NCBI GenBank assembly: GCA_016720565.1
Contig: JADKKJ010000011.1
Location: 62,001-126,000 of the forward strand
DNA: 64,000 bases
Source of the DNA: Chitinophagaceae bacterium
Lineage (GTDB): Bacteria; Bacteroidota; Bacteroidia; Chitinophagales; Chitinophagaceae
Direction of reading: 5' to 3'
Below the pieces are notes generated by a model. It saw nothing but the letters and a program-made list of their open reading frames with translations. It made no database searches and was not told the DNA's origin. The position numbers and the translations under genes are program-made. Positions 1 through 8,068 of the stretch are shown in pieces. The stretch's first letter is position 1, and each line of letters starts with the position of its first letter.

Positions 1-669
1 GGTAACCGGATCCGAATTGGATCGGCTGAATTTGTAAATGGAAGTTCGGTCAGTGAGAAAAATACAAGGATCTGTTTTTCCATCAACGAGAATTTTAGTG
101 GATATTATGAGGTCAGTAATTTTTACCGGCATGATCTGGAAAGCCTGATCAGTTCCATGAAAAAAGATCATGAGATCGCCATTCTTTCAGGGGATAATGA
201 CCAGGAAAAAGATCATTTAAGAAAATTGCTGGGACCTGGTTCTACCATACTTTTTAACCAGAAGCCCGAGGATAAACTGGAATATATCCGCCAGCTTCAG
301 CGTCAGGGCAAAAAAGTAATGATGATAGGCGATGGCCTTAATGATGCGGGGGCATTGAAGCAGAGTGATGTGGGCATTGCCGTATCCGGCCAGGTAAATA
401 ATTTTACCCCTTCCAGTGATGCCATTATTGCGGCTGCTGAATTAGGGCGATTGCCCCGGTTCATCCGGCTATGCAAGGCCAACCGGAACATTGTAATGGC
501 CAGTTTCGTGCTTTCTATTGCCTATAATATTATTGGGCTTATGTTCGCCGTACAGGGAGACCTTTCTCCTTTGGTAGCTGCTATTTTAATGCCTTCCAGT
601 TCGTTATCTATCCTGTTGCTTACGTTTGGCAGCAGCAGCCTGATGGCCCGTTTGCTGGGAATGAAATGA
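1..669 (+). CDS. ccoI: Copper-transporting P-type ATPase, C-terminal part (CcoI/FixI type)
   Basis: The reading frame is open from the first base of the window, so this is the 3' end of a larger gene; an internal ATG at 157 is not the true start. The visible part holds the end of the P domain with the hinge motif GDGLNDAGAL (GDGxND is the P-type ATPase signature; the usual following Pro is Gly here) and two C-terminal membrane segments. P1B ATPases of the CcoI/FixI group move Cu(I) for assembly of the cbb3 oxidase active site. The gene sits directly upstream of ccoS and ccoNO, which supports CcoI over a general CopA exporter. The catalytic DKTG and CPC motifs lie outside the window and cannot be checked. 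Confidence 0.88.
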   Translation, partial: GNRIRIGSAEFVNGSSVSEKNTRICFSINENFSGYYEVSNFYRHDLESLISSMKKDHEIAILSGDNDQEKDHLRKLLGPGSTILFNQKPEDKLEYIRQLQRQGKKVMMIGDGLNDAGALKQSDVGIAVSGQVNNFTPSSDAIIAAAELGRLPRFIRLCKANRNIVMASFVLSIAYNIIGLMFAVQGDLSPLVAAILMPSSSLSILLLTFGSSSLMARLLGMK

Positions 670-777
670 CCTCTGCCACCTGCGGAATCCTGCATGATAA
701 AAATCAGTTACCCGCTTGATATCCATTAAGCTGCCTCCGGGTGCTCCCTTCTATTTTTACCCCAGTATATAACCCCC

Positions 778-933
778 ATGAGCGTCATTTTAATACTCCT
801 AATTGCCAGCATTTCTGTTGCGGCCATCTTCCTCTTTGCATTCCTGTGGAGCGTAAAGACTGGTCAGTTTGAGGATGATTTTTCACCGGCATCAAGGATA
901 TTATTCGACGATAAACCAGGAACAGAAGGATAA
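778..933 (+). CDS. ccoS: Cytochrome cbb3 oxidase maturation protein CcoS
   Basis: A 51-residue ORF begins at the ATG at 778. It has one N-terminal membrane helix (about residues 3-24) followed by the typical CcoS tail, in which WSVKTGQFEDD is recognisable. CcoS is a small single-pass membrane protein needed to insert cofactors into the cbb3 oxidase; its mechanism is not settled. It lies 108 nt after the ATPase gene and 23 nt before ccoNO, as in many cco clusters. Confidence 0.88.
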   Translation: MSVILILLIASISVAAIFLFAFLWSVKTGQFEDDFSPASRILFDDKPGTEG

Positions 934-956
934 ACCATTTAAAAACAGCCTCGATT

Positions 957-3086
957 ATGCAATTAGAAAAGTTCTATTATGACAACCGGATCGTAAGGGC
1001 CTTTGGTTATGCCACGGTCATTTTCGGTCTGGTCGGAATGCTTGTTGGGCTCTGGGTAGCGATCCAGATCTATTATCCAGCCATCAGCCTGAATTTCGCG
1101 CCAACTACTTTCGGACGTCTTCGTCCTTTGCACACCAATGCTATCATTTTTGCATTTGTAGGTAATGCCTCATTTGCGGGGATCTATTATTCCCTTCAGC
1201 GTTTATGCAAGGCCAGGATGTTCAGTGATAAACTCAGCTGGATCCATTTCTGGGGATGGCAACTGATCATTGTGGCCGCTGCCATTACACTACCATTGGG
1301 GTTGACCAATGGCGCTGAATATGCAGAATTGATCTGGCCGATCGATGTCGCCATTGCATTGGTATGGGTGATCTTCGGTATCAACATGTTTGGTACCATC
1401 CTGAAAAGAAGGGAGAAACACCTTTATGTTGCCATCTGGTTCTACATTGCCACCTGGATCACAGTTGCTCTTTTGCATATCGTTCGTTCATTTGAATTAC
1501 CTTATTCCTGGACTGGTTCTTATCCAATTTTCGCTGGTGTACAGGATGCGCTGGTACAATGGTGGTATGGTCACAATGCGGTGGCTTTCTTCCTCACCAC
1601 CCCTGTACTTGGTTTGATGTATTACTTCCTGCCAAAAGCAGCGAATCGCCCGGTATATTCTTACCGTCTATCGATCATTCACTTCTGGGCACTGATCTTT
1701 CTTTATATCTGGGCTGGTCCCCACCACCTTTTATATAGTGCATTACCCGACTGGGCCCAATCACTGGGTGTGGTATTCTCCATCATGCTGATCGCTCCAT
1801 CATGGGGAGGTATGCTGAATGGTTTGTTCACACTTCGTGGCGCCTGGGATAAAGTAAGGGAAGATCCTGTTTTGAAATTCATGGTGGTAGCCATCACCTG
1901 TTATGGAATGTCAACCCTTGAAGGCCCACTACTAAGTTTGAAAAGCGTGAATGCTATTTCCCACTTCTCCGACTGGACCATTGCACACGTGCATATCGGC
2001 GGGTTAGGATGGAATGGTTTCCTTGCCTTCGCTATTCTTTATTACATGGTGCCAAGGATGTGGGATACGCCACTTTATTCAAAGAAACTTGCCACCAATC
2101 ACTTCTGGCTGGGAACAATAGGTATCATTCTGTATGCGGTGCCTCTTTACTGGGCAGGATTTGAACAGGCTTCCATGTGGAAACAATTCACACCGGAAGG
2201 TCAGTTGAAATTCCAGTTCCTGGAAACGGTAAACAATATCAAGCCCATGTACTGGGCCCGTAGCGTAGGTGGTTTGCTTTACCTGATCGGCGCAGTGATG
2301 ATGACCTATAACCTTTACAAGACCATTGCCAAAGGTAAATTCATTGCCAACGAAGCAGCGGAAGCAGCCCCATTGGTAAAAGATACCAGTGGCAAAAAAG
2401 AATACTGGCACCGCGTGATCGAACGCAAGCCGGTGACCCTGTTGATGCTGAGCCTGGTGCTGGTAGCAATAGGGGGGTTAGTGGAAATGATCCCAACCTT
2501 CCTGATAAAATCAAATATCCCTACCATCAAAGCGGTAAAACCATATACACCGCTTGAATTGCAGGGAAGGGATATCTATGTGCGTGAAGGTTGTTATCTC
2601 TGCCATTCTCAAATGATCCGTCCCTTCCGCGATGAGGTGGCACGTTATGCGCCTAATCCAGGCGATGGAGGATATTCCAAAGCGGGCGAATTTGTTTATG
2701 ACCATCCATTCCAGTGGGGTTCTAAACGTACCGGTCCGGACCTGGCCCGTGAGGGAGGTAAATATCCTGATAGCTGGCATTTCAATCACATGTACGATCC
2801 ACGTTCCATGTCGCCTGGTTCCATCATGCCTCAATATGTATGGCTGATCGATGATGAACTGGATACAACTACCACTGCCGCCAAGATCAGGGCCATGACC
2901 ACACTTGGTGTTCCATATCCTGCAGGCTATGATAAAAAAGCCAATGCTGACCTGGTTGAACAGGCAAATGGTATTGCAGCCAGTTTGAAAAAAGATAAGA
3001 TCGAAACCTCCCCAACCTCAGAGATCGTGGCATTGATCGCCTATATACAGCGATTAGGTAAGGATGTGAAATCAGTAGCGAAATAA
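957..3086 (+). CDS. ccoNO: Fused cbb3-type cytochrome c oxidase subunits I and II (CcoNO)
   Basis: A single 709-residue protein combines catalytic subunit CcoN (about residues 1-480) with the membrane-anchored monohaem cytochrome CcoO (about 500-709). CcoN features seen: RPLHTN (His59, low-spin haem ligand region), WYGHNAVAFF and GPHHLLYSALPDW (CuB ligand region) and HVHIGGLGWNG (haem ligands). The CcoO part begins after a membrane segment and has one haem c site, CYLCH at residues 546-550, followed by SQMIRPFRDEVARYA. The enzyme reduces O2 to water at low oxygen and pumps protons. The N-O fusion is a known arrangement in Bacteroidota; no separate ccoO is present. ccoQ follows after 10 nt. 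Confidence 0.95.
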   Translation: MQLEKFYYDNRIVRAFGYATVIFGLVGMLVGLWVAIQIYYPAISLNFAPTTFGRLRPLHTNAIIFAFVGNASFAGIYYSLQRLCKARMFSDKLSWIHFWGWQLIIVAAAITLPLGLTNGAEYAELIWPIDVAIALVWVIFGINMFGTILKRREKHLYVAIWFYIATWITVALLHIVRSFELPYSWTGSYPIFAGVQDALVQWWYGHNAVAFFLTTPVLGLMYYFLPKAANRPVYSYRLSIIHFWALIFLYIWAGPHHLLYSALPDWAQSLGVVFSIMLIAPSWGGMLNGLFTLRGAWDKVREDPVLKFMVVAITCYGMSTLEGPLLSLKSVNAISHFSDWTIAHVHIGGLGWNGFLAFAILYYMVPRMWDTPLYSKKLATNHFWLGTIGIILYAVPLYWAGFEQASMWKQFTPEGQLKFQFLETVNNIKPMYWARSVGGLLYLIGAVMMTYNLYKTIAKGKFIANEAAEAAPLVKDTSGKKEYWHRVIERKPVTLLMLSLVLVAIGGLVEMIPTFLIKSNIPTIKAVKPYTPLELQGRDIYVREGCYLCHSQMIRPFRDEVARYAPNPGDGGYSKAGEFVYDHPFQWGSKRTGPDLAREGGKYPDSWHFNHMYDPRSMSPGSIMPQYVWLIDDELDTTTTAAKIRAMTTLGVPYPAGYDKKANADLVEQANGIAASLKKDKIETSPTSEIVALIAYIQRLGKDVKSVAK

Positions 3087-3096
3087 AATAACAGAA

Positions 3097-3258
3097 ATGA
3101 AATTCATTAACTACATAGAAAAAGTAAGCGGAGTGGACATTATGGGTCTCAGTTCACTTTTGATCTTCTTCCTTTTTTTCACCGTGATGCTCACCTGGGT
3201 ATTCCGGACCAGCAAGAAAAAACTGGATGAGATCAACCGCCTGCCTCTAGACAATTAA
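3097..3258 (+). CDS. ccoQ: cbb3 oxidase small subunit CcoQ-like
   Basis: A 53-residue ORF starts at the ATG at 3097. It has one membrane helix (about residues 17-36) followed by a basic TSKKKLDEINRLPL tail, as in CcoQ/FixQ proteins. CcoQ stabilises the assembled oxidase. The assignment rests on size, topology and position between ccoNO and ccoP. It ends 5 nt before ccoP. Confidence 0.78.
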   Translation: MKFINYIEKVSGVDIMGLSSLLIFFLFFTVMLTWVFRTSKKKLDEINRLPLDN

Positions 3259-3263
3259 CAACA

Positions 3264-4442
3264 ATGAATATGCGTATCAAAATAAGAACCCTTTCAGCCC
3301 TGCTCATTGCGATGCTGTTCATCACCCAACCGGCATGGGCCGCAGGACCTCCTGCACCCTCCATTTTCGGCAGCGCCCTGGCCTTGTCATTATTGTTGCT
3401 GCAGGCAGTCCTGCTGCTTGTCATCGCCATTCTTGGCAATATGCTGATAGGCGCGGCTGATATCAAACTCAAAAAAAGGAAAGAAGAAAAGAATGCAGCC
3501 GGTATTGCAACTGTATTAATACCATTATTCCTGCTGCTCAGTTCCTCTGTTTTCGCACAGGGTACAGGAGCCGCTGAGACCACCGCAGCCGCCACTATCG
3601 GGGATATGACCAAAGACACATTCTACATCATGATCGCCATCATTTTTGTGGAGTTGCTGGTTATTCTTGCGCTGCTAATGAATATTCGCTCTTTACTTAG
3701 AACGGAAAAAGAAAACCTGGTCGATGCTTCCATTACAGAGGAAGAGAAAATAGCCATTAAAAAAAACCAGCTTAGCTGGTGGGATCGCTTCAACAAACTG
3801 AAACCAGTTAGTGAAGAAGCTGATCTTGACCTGGGCCATGAATATGATGGTATAAGGGAATTGAACAACCGTCTCCCTCCATGGTGGCTATATGGCTTCT
3901 ATCTCTGTATCATTTTCGCAGGTGTTTACCTCTGGAGATTCCATGTAACGCATAACGGACCTTCCAGTGCCCAGGAATATGAAACATCGGTAGCCGATGC
4001 CAAAGCCAGGATCGACGCTTATCTTAAAGCAAAAGGGGATGCAGTAGATGAGAATACCGTGGTTCTCCTTACTGATAAGGCCAGCCTTGATGAAGGCAAG
4101 ATCATTTTTGAAAAATCATGCGTTACCTGCCATAAGGCAACCGGGGGTGGTGATGTTGGCCCAAATCTGACCGATGATTACTGGCTGCATGGTAATGACA
4201 TAAAATCAGTTTTCAAAACCATACGTTATGGATTTAACGCGATGCCCCAGTGGCAGATGGCTTATTCCAATAAGCAGATCCAGCTGGTGGCCAGCTATGT
4301 AAAATCATTGCATGGCAGCAATCCGCCAAACCCAAAAGCGCCACAGGGCGTAGAAATGAAGGAGATCCCTGTAACAAACCCATCTGATACAACCAAAAAA
4401 GATACCACCACCTCTGCTGCTCTAAACGCTAAACCAAAGTAA
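3264..4442 (+). CDS. ccoP: cbb3 oxidase cytochrome c subunit CcoP, single-haem form
   Basis: This 392-residue protein starts with a hydrophobic signal-like segment ending near AWA-AG (about residue 28), then has further membrane helices at about 33-60, 75-95, 118-138 and 212-228. A periplasmic cytochrome c domain follows with CVTCH at residues 286-290 and a likely Met axial ligand in FNAMPQWQM. CcoP passes electrons to CcoO and CcoN. Proteobacterial CcoP has two haem c domains; only one CxxCH is present here. The N-terminal region is longer than in classical CcoP. The C-terminal tail is rich in Thr, Lys and Ser. ccoG starts 1 nt after the stop. Confidence 0.92.
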   Translation: MNMRIKIRTLSALLIAMLFITQPAWAAGPPAPSIFGSALALSLLLLQAVLLLVIAILGNMLIGAADIKLKKRKEEKNAAGIATVLIPLFLLLSSSVFAQGTGAAETTAAATIGDMTKDTFYIMIAIIFVELLVILALLMNIRSLLRTEKENLVDASITEEEKIAIKKNQLSWWDRFNKLKPVSEEADLDLGHEYDGIRELNNRLPPWWLYGFYLCIIFAGVYLWRFHVTHNGPSSAQEYETSVADAKARIDAYLKAKGDAVDENTVVLLTDKASLDEGKIIFEKSCVTCHKATGGGDVGPNLTDDYWLHGNDIKSVFKTIRYGFNAMPQWQMAYSNKQIQLVASYVKSLHGSNPPNPKAPQGVEMKEIPVTNPSDTTKKDTTTSAALNAKPK

Positions 4443-4443
4443 A

Positions 4444-5889
4444 GTGAAAAGCAGTCTTACGGAAGAAACAAAAACCACGGAAACGCCCGAGTTTCCACAT
4501 GACGAGTCGTATCGTGACCGCATTGCAACAGTTGATGCAAAAGGAAAAAGGAATTGGGTCTTTGCTCAAAAACCCAAAGGCAAATTCTATAATATCCGCA
4601 CCTGGGTATCATGGGGATTCTTTGCTCTTTTCTTTGCCCTTCCCTGGATAAATGTAAACGGGCGCCCGCTATTCCTTTTTAATATCCCGGATGCGAAATT
4701 CATCATCTTCGGAAAGATCTTCTGGCCACAGGATTTCTTCATTTTCGGATTGACGATGGTGACCTTCATCATTTTCATTGTATTGTTCACGGCAGCTTTC
4801 GGAAGGCTGTTCTGCGGATGGATCTGCCCGCAAACCATTTTTATGGAAATGTTCTTCCGTAAAGTAGAATACTTTATTGAAGGCGACCGTGGAAAACAAT
4901 TGTTGCTGAACAAATCTCCCTGGACGGGAAAAAAGATCCGGATCAAACTGACCAAACACCTGGTCTTCTTTTTCCTGTCTTTTATTATCGCCAATTATTT
5001 CCTGGCCTATGTGATCGGGGTAGATGATCTGAAGAAGATCATCCTGGAACCAGTATCGGAACATTTTGTAGGATTTCTTTCCCTGATCGTATTCTCGGCC
5101 ATTTTTTATGGGGTATATGCCTGGTTCAGGGAACAAGCCTGTACAGTAGTTTGTCCTTATGGAAGGCTGCAGAGTGTGCTAATGGACCGCAATTCCATGA
5201 TCGTGGCCTATGACCATAAACGCGGAGAACCAAGGGGAAAATATAAGAAGCAGGGGGAGATCGCGCTGCAGGGAGACTGTATTGATTGTTTTCAATGCGT
5301 GAAGGTTTGTCCTACAGGTATCGATATCCGCAATGGAACACAAATGGAATGCGTAGGCTGCACAGCCTGCATTGATGCCTGCGACAAAATGATGGTATCT
5401 ATTAACAAGCCAACAGGATTGGTTCGTTATGCCTCAGAGAATGGTATAGCCGAAGGAAAAAAATTAAGCTATACCAACCGGATGAAGTTTTATACCGTCT
5501 TGTTGATCCTTCTCACTGCTATTCTGACCACATTACTTGTAACGCGAAAAGATATAGGCAGCACGATCGTAAGGGCTACTGGCCAGCTCTACCAGGAAAG
5601 GGGAACAGACAGTATATCCAATCTGTATATTATTAAGGTGGTAAACAAGACCCTTAAAGATATTCCGCTTACTTTAAAATTGCTGAATGCTCCGGGAAGG
5701 ATCATTGAAGCGGAAGGAAGGGATATCATGGTGAAAAAAGAGGATATTGGGAAAGGATCCTTTTTCATAGTGCTGCCAAACAGTTATATCAGTCGACGTA
5801 AAACAAAACTGGAGGTCGGTTTGTACCAGGGTGATAAACTGATCAGCACGGCCACCACAAATTTCATGGGACCATTTAAAAGAAATTAA
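4444..5889 (+). CDS. ccoG: Cytochrome c oxidase accessory protein CcoG (FixG), Fe-S membrane protein
   Basis: This 481-residue membrane protein starts at a GTG directly after the ccoP stop. It has several helices (about residues 53-70, 90-117, 180-200, 215-235, 345-365). Cysteine motifs are CGWICPQ, ACTVVCPYGR and a double 4Fe-4S ferredoxin cluster (CIDCFQCVKVCP and CVGCTACIDACD). The C-terminal about 110 residues form the Ig-like FixG domain. CcoG/FixG proteins support cbb3 assembly; work on homologues indicates a Cu(II)-to-Cu(I) reductase role that supplies the copper pathway (family knowledge). No ATG near the start fits better than the GTG. Confidence 0.93.
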   Translation: MKSSLTEETKTTETPEFPHDESYRDRIATVDAKGKRNWVFAQKPKGKFYNIRTWVSWGFFALFFALPWINVNGRPLFLFNIPDAKFIIFGKIFWPQDFFIFGLTMVTFIIFIVLFTAAFGRLFCGWICPQTIFMEMFFRKVEYFIEGDRGKQLLLNKSPWTGKKIRIKLTKHLVFFFLSFIIANYFLAYVIGVDDLKKIILEPVSEHFVGFLSLIVFSAIFYGVYAWFREQACTVVCPYGRLQSVLMDRNSMIVAYDHKRGEPRGKYKKQGEIALQGDCIDCFQCVKVCPTGIDIRNGTQMECVGCTACIDACDKMMVSINKPTGLVRYASENGIAEGKKLSYTNRMKFYTVLLILLTAILTTLLVTRKDIGSTIVRATGQLYQERGTDSISNLYIIKVVNKTLKDIPLTLKLLNAPGRIIEAEGRDIMVKKEDIGKGSFFIVLPNSYISRRKTKLEVGLYQGDKLISTATTNFMGPFKRN

Positions 5890-5899
5890 AAACATAACT

Positions 5900-6337
5900 A
5901 TGAACTGGGGTAACAGGCTATTATTGGTATTCATCGTGTTTGGATTGGGCATGGGCTACCTGGTCTATCGCACCTCCACCACTGATTTTGATATGGTGGA
6001 ATCGGACTATTATGCCACTGAGCTAAGGTATCAGCAGGAAATCGATGCAAGCAAGAATGCCCAGTCACTCAGTACACCTGTAAATCTTGAACAAAATGAG
6101 AAGGGGGTGATCGTTCATTTCCCTGATGAAATGAAGAATAAGAAACTGGAGGGTACTATATTATTCTATTGCGCTTATGACCGCAAGTCAGACCGCCAGT
6201 TCCAGATTCAGCCGGATAGCGATGGAAAACAGTTGATCCCTGCCACGGAACTTCCTTCGGGTCATTTCTTCGTGAAGATCAACTGGAAGGATGCCGATAC
6301 AAAATACTATATGGAAAAGCAATTATCTGTACTCTGA
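5900..6337 (+). CDS. ccoH: FixH/CcoH family cbb3 assembly protein
   Basis: This 145-residue protein has one N-terminal membrane helix (about residues 5-23) and a periplasmic FixH domain. The segment following the helix (STTDFDMVESDYYATELRYQ) is typical of FixH. CcoH/FixH binds assembly intermediates of the oxidase and works with the CcoI copper ATPase. It follows ccoG by 10 nt and precedes the SafE-like gene by 2 nt. Confidence 0.86.
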   Translation: MNWGNRLLLVFIVFGLGMGYLVYRTSTTDFDMVESDYYATELRYQQEIDASKNAQSLSTPVNLEQNEKGVIVHFPDEMKNKKLEGTILFYCAYDRKSDRQFQIQPDSDGKQLIPATELPSGHFFVKINWKDADTKYYMEKQLSVL

Positions 6338-6339
6338 AC

Positions 6340-7053
6340 ATGAATGGAGCCATGCTCATATCAGGTTTGGTGCTGGGAGCCGTCGGCAGTCTGCATTGCA
6401 TAGGCATGTGCGGGCCGCTTTGTCTTATGCTTCCCGTGCACCAGGTCAGTCCTGGAAAGAAGGTCCTGCTGATCCTGAGTTATCATGGCGGAAGGATCCT
6501 CACCTATTCCGTACTTGGTTTGCTGATCGGGTTAGCCGGAAGATCATCTTACCTGGCAGGTTACCAGCGATGGTTCTCCATTGGCGCCGGCTCCCTGGCG
6601 CTGGCCATGGCCCTGCTTTATTTTTTCCTTCGAAGAAATTTTGAAACAAAATTCTTTGGTCGTTATTATGCCGCTGTAAGGCAGCTGATCATTCGGGCTC
6701 TTCAGAAAGCCGGTACGGTTCCTGGATCGCTTATGCTTGGTGCAGCTAATGGGCTTCTTCCCTGCGGCATGGTTTATATGGCCACGCTGGCCGCTGTATC
6801 ATTTACTAGGATACAGGAGTCTGTTTTATTCATGGCCCTTTTTGGCGCAGGCACTTTACCAATGATGTTTGCCACCACCTGGGCTGGTCAACAGTTAAAA
6901 TGGAGGAACCGGTTGGCGGTACAACGATTGATACCTGTATTTATATTGATCACCGGTTGCCTGCTTGTTTTTCGGGGATTGAACCTGGGCATTCCCTTCC
7001 TGAGCCCGCATATTGCAGGGCCACATGAAGGCATGGCCAGTTGCGAGCCATGA
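6340..7053 (+). CDS. SafE/UreH-like membrane transporter in the cco cluster
   Basis: This 237-residue polytopic membrane protein has about six helices and two related motifs, GSLHCIGMCGPL near the N-terminus and AANGLLPCGMVYM in the second half. These paired Cys/Pro motifs are typical of the UreH/SafE (DsbD-like transmembrane) family. Homologues occur at the end of cco clusters in Bacteroidota and are thought to act in metal handling or redox for cbb3 assembly; the substrate is not known from sequence. The start is 2 nt after the ccoH stop, so it belongs to the same operon. Confidence 0.8.
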   Translation: MNGAMLISGLVLGAVGSLHCIGMCGPLCLMLPVHQVSPGKKVLLILSYHGGRILTYSVLGLLIGLAGRSSYLAGYQRWFSIGAGSLALAMALLYFFLRRNFETKFFGRYYAAVRQLIIRALQKAGTVPGSLMLGAANGLLPCGMVYMATLAAVSFTRIQESVLFMALFGAGTLPMMFATTWAGQQLKWRNRLAVQRLIPVFILITGCLLVFRGLNLGIPFLSPHIAGPHEGMASCEP

Positions 7054-7174
7054 TGGTAATCAAAAGCAATGATGACCATAATCACCTTGTTAGGCCTCGT
7101 ATCCATTTAATTTTATGTTCCATCGAACATTTTATACTCCGAAAGGAGTTATTGTTGGTTTTTGTTTCTGTACG

Positions 7175-7194
7175 GCCCCCGGTTCCCCGGGGGC
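7175..7194 (+). terminator. GC-rich hairpin, probable terminator of the cco cluster
   Basis: An 8-bp perfect stem GCCCCCGG/CCGGGGGC with a 4-nt loop (TTCC) is followed by TTCTTT. It lies 121 nt after the last cco-cluster gene and before trmD. The downstream T tract is interrupted, so the efficiency is uncertain. Confidence 0.6.
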
Positions 7195-7202
7195 TTCTTT
7201 CA

Positions 7203-7308
7203 TATACAGGTTGAGCGTTGAGGGCCTGCCTGCCGCAGGCAGGTTTAGGGTTTGAACATCCTGGGATGGTTTTTCTAAACTCTAAACCCTCAACTCTAAA
7301 CTGTATTT
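7203..7308. repeat. About 105-bp imperfect inverted repeat with an embedded 19-bp palindrome (MITE/REP-like)
   Basis: The left arm (7204-7224, begins ATACAGGTTGAG, ends GTTGAGGG) is repeated inverted at 7287-7307 (begins CCCTCAAC, ends CTGTAT). Inner arms TTTAGGGTTT (7244-7253) and AAACTCTAAA (7278-7287) also pair. A nearly self-complementary 19-mer, CCTGCCTGCCGCAGGCAGG (7225-7243; 8-bp stem, 3-nt loop), sits inside the left arm as if inserted. The right arm contains CTCTAAA/CCCTCAA heptad-like units. The element ends about 8 nt before trmD. No coding capacity is seen. It could be a non-autonomous mobile element, a REP-type element or a transcribed hairpin. Confidence 0.6.
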
Positions 7309-7315
7309 TTGTTTT

Positions 7316-8002
7316 ATGCATATAGACATCATCTCCGTTCTCCCCGAATTGCTGGATAGCCCTTTGCAGCATAGCATCATGAAACGGGCGCAGGATAAGG
7401 GATTGCTTACTGTAAAAGTGCACCCGCTTCGTCAATGGGCCGTAAATGAATACGGGCAGATCGACGATTACCAGTACGGGGGCGGTGCCGGTATGGTAAT
7501 GATGTGCGAACCACTGGCTAAAGCCATAGAAGAATTATCATCCCAAACCGAATACGGGGCATTTGATGAGATCATTTTCCTGACCCCCGACGGAAAGAAA
7601 ATGGAGCAGTCTATGGTCAATGGCCTTTCCCTGAAAAAAAGATTATTACTGATCTGCGGCCATTATAAAGGCATTGATGAAAGGATCCGCGAACATTTCG
7701 TGACCCTGGAAATTTCCATTGGCGATTATGTACTCAGCGGGGGCGAACTGCCTGCGGCTGTACTGGTTGATGCCATCGGGAGATTGTTGCCCGGTGTGCT
7801 TAATGACGAGACCTCGGCCCTCTTCGATTCTTTCCAGGATGACCTGCTGGCCCCTCCGGTCTATACCCGCCCGGTTGATTTCCGTGGATGGAAAGTGCCG
7901 GATGTACTCATGAGTGGTGATCATCGAAAAATAGATGAATGGCGCCATGAACAATCGCTGACCCGCACCATGCAGCGGCGGCCCGGGCTCGGGGAAAAAT
8001 AA
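7316..8002 (+). CDS. trmD: tRNA (guanine-N1-)-methyltransferase
   Basis: This 228-residue protein matches the TrmD SPOUT family from its first residues (MHIDIISVLPELLDSPL). Conserved motifs include YGGGAGMVMMCEPL (about residues 58-71), LICGHYKGIDERIREH and the knot region DYVLSGGELPAAVLVDA. TrmD makes m1G37 in tRNAs and prevents +1 frameshifting; it is normally essential. Length is typical for the family. The gene stands alone between the inverted-repeat element and an unrelated oxidoreductase, rather than with rpsP/rimM/rplS. Confidence 0.96.
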   Translation: MHIDIISVLPELLDSPLQHSIMKRAQDKGLLTVKVHPLRQWAVNEYGQIDDYQYGGGAGMVMMCEPLAKAIEELSSQTEYGAFDEIIFLTPDGKKMEQSMVNGLSLKKRLLLICGHYKGIDERIREHFVTLEISIGDYVLSGGELPAAVLVDAIGRLLPGVLNDETSALFDSFQDDLLAPPVYTRPVDFRGWKVPDVLMSGDHRKIDEWRHEQSLTRTMQRRPGLGEK

Positions 8003-8068
8003 GCTTCCCCACATAATTCTATTGTCATTACAAAAGGTTTCGGTTATTTTCATCTCAAATTCTAAAAG

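Noticed and set aside
6291..6644. 117-codon plus-strand frame overlapping ccoH and the SafE-like gene
   Set aside because: It overlaps two well-supported genes, is rich in His/Arg/Pro as out-of-frame products usually are, and has no motif.
7304..7311. TATTTTTG as a promoter for trmD
   Set aside because: It ends 5 nt before the start codon, so the transcript would start inside the gene, and no TTG lies at the right distance.
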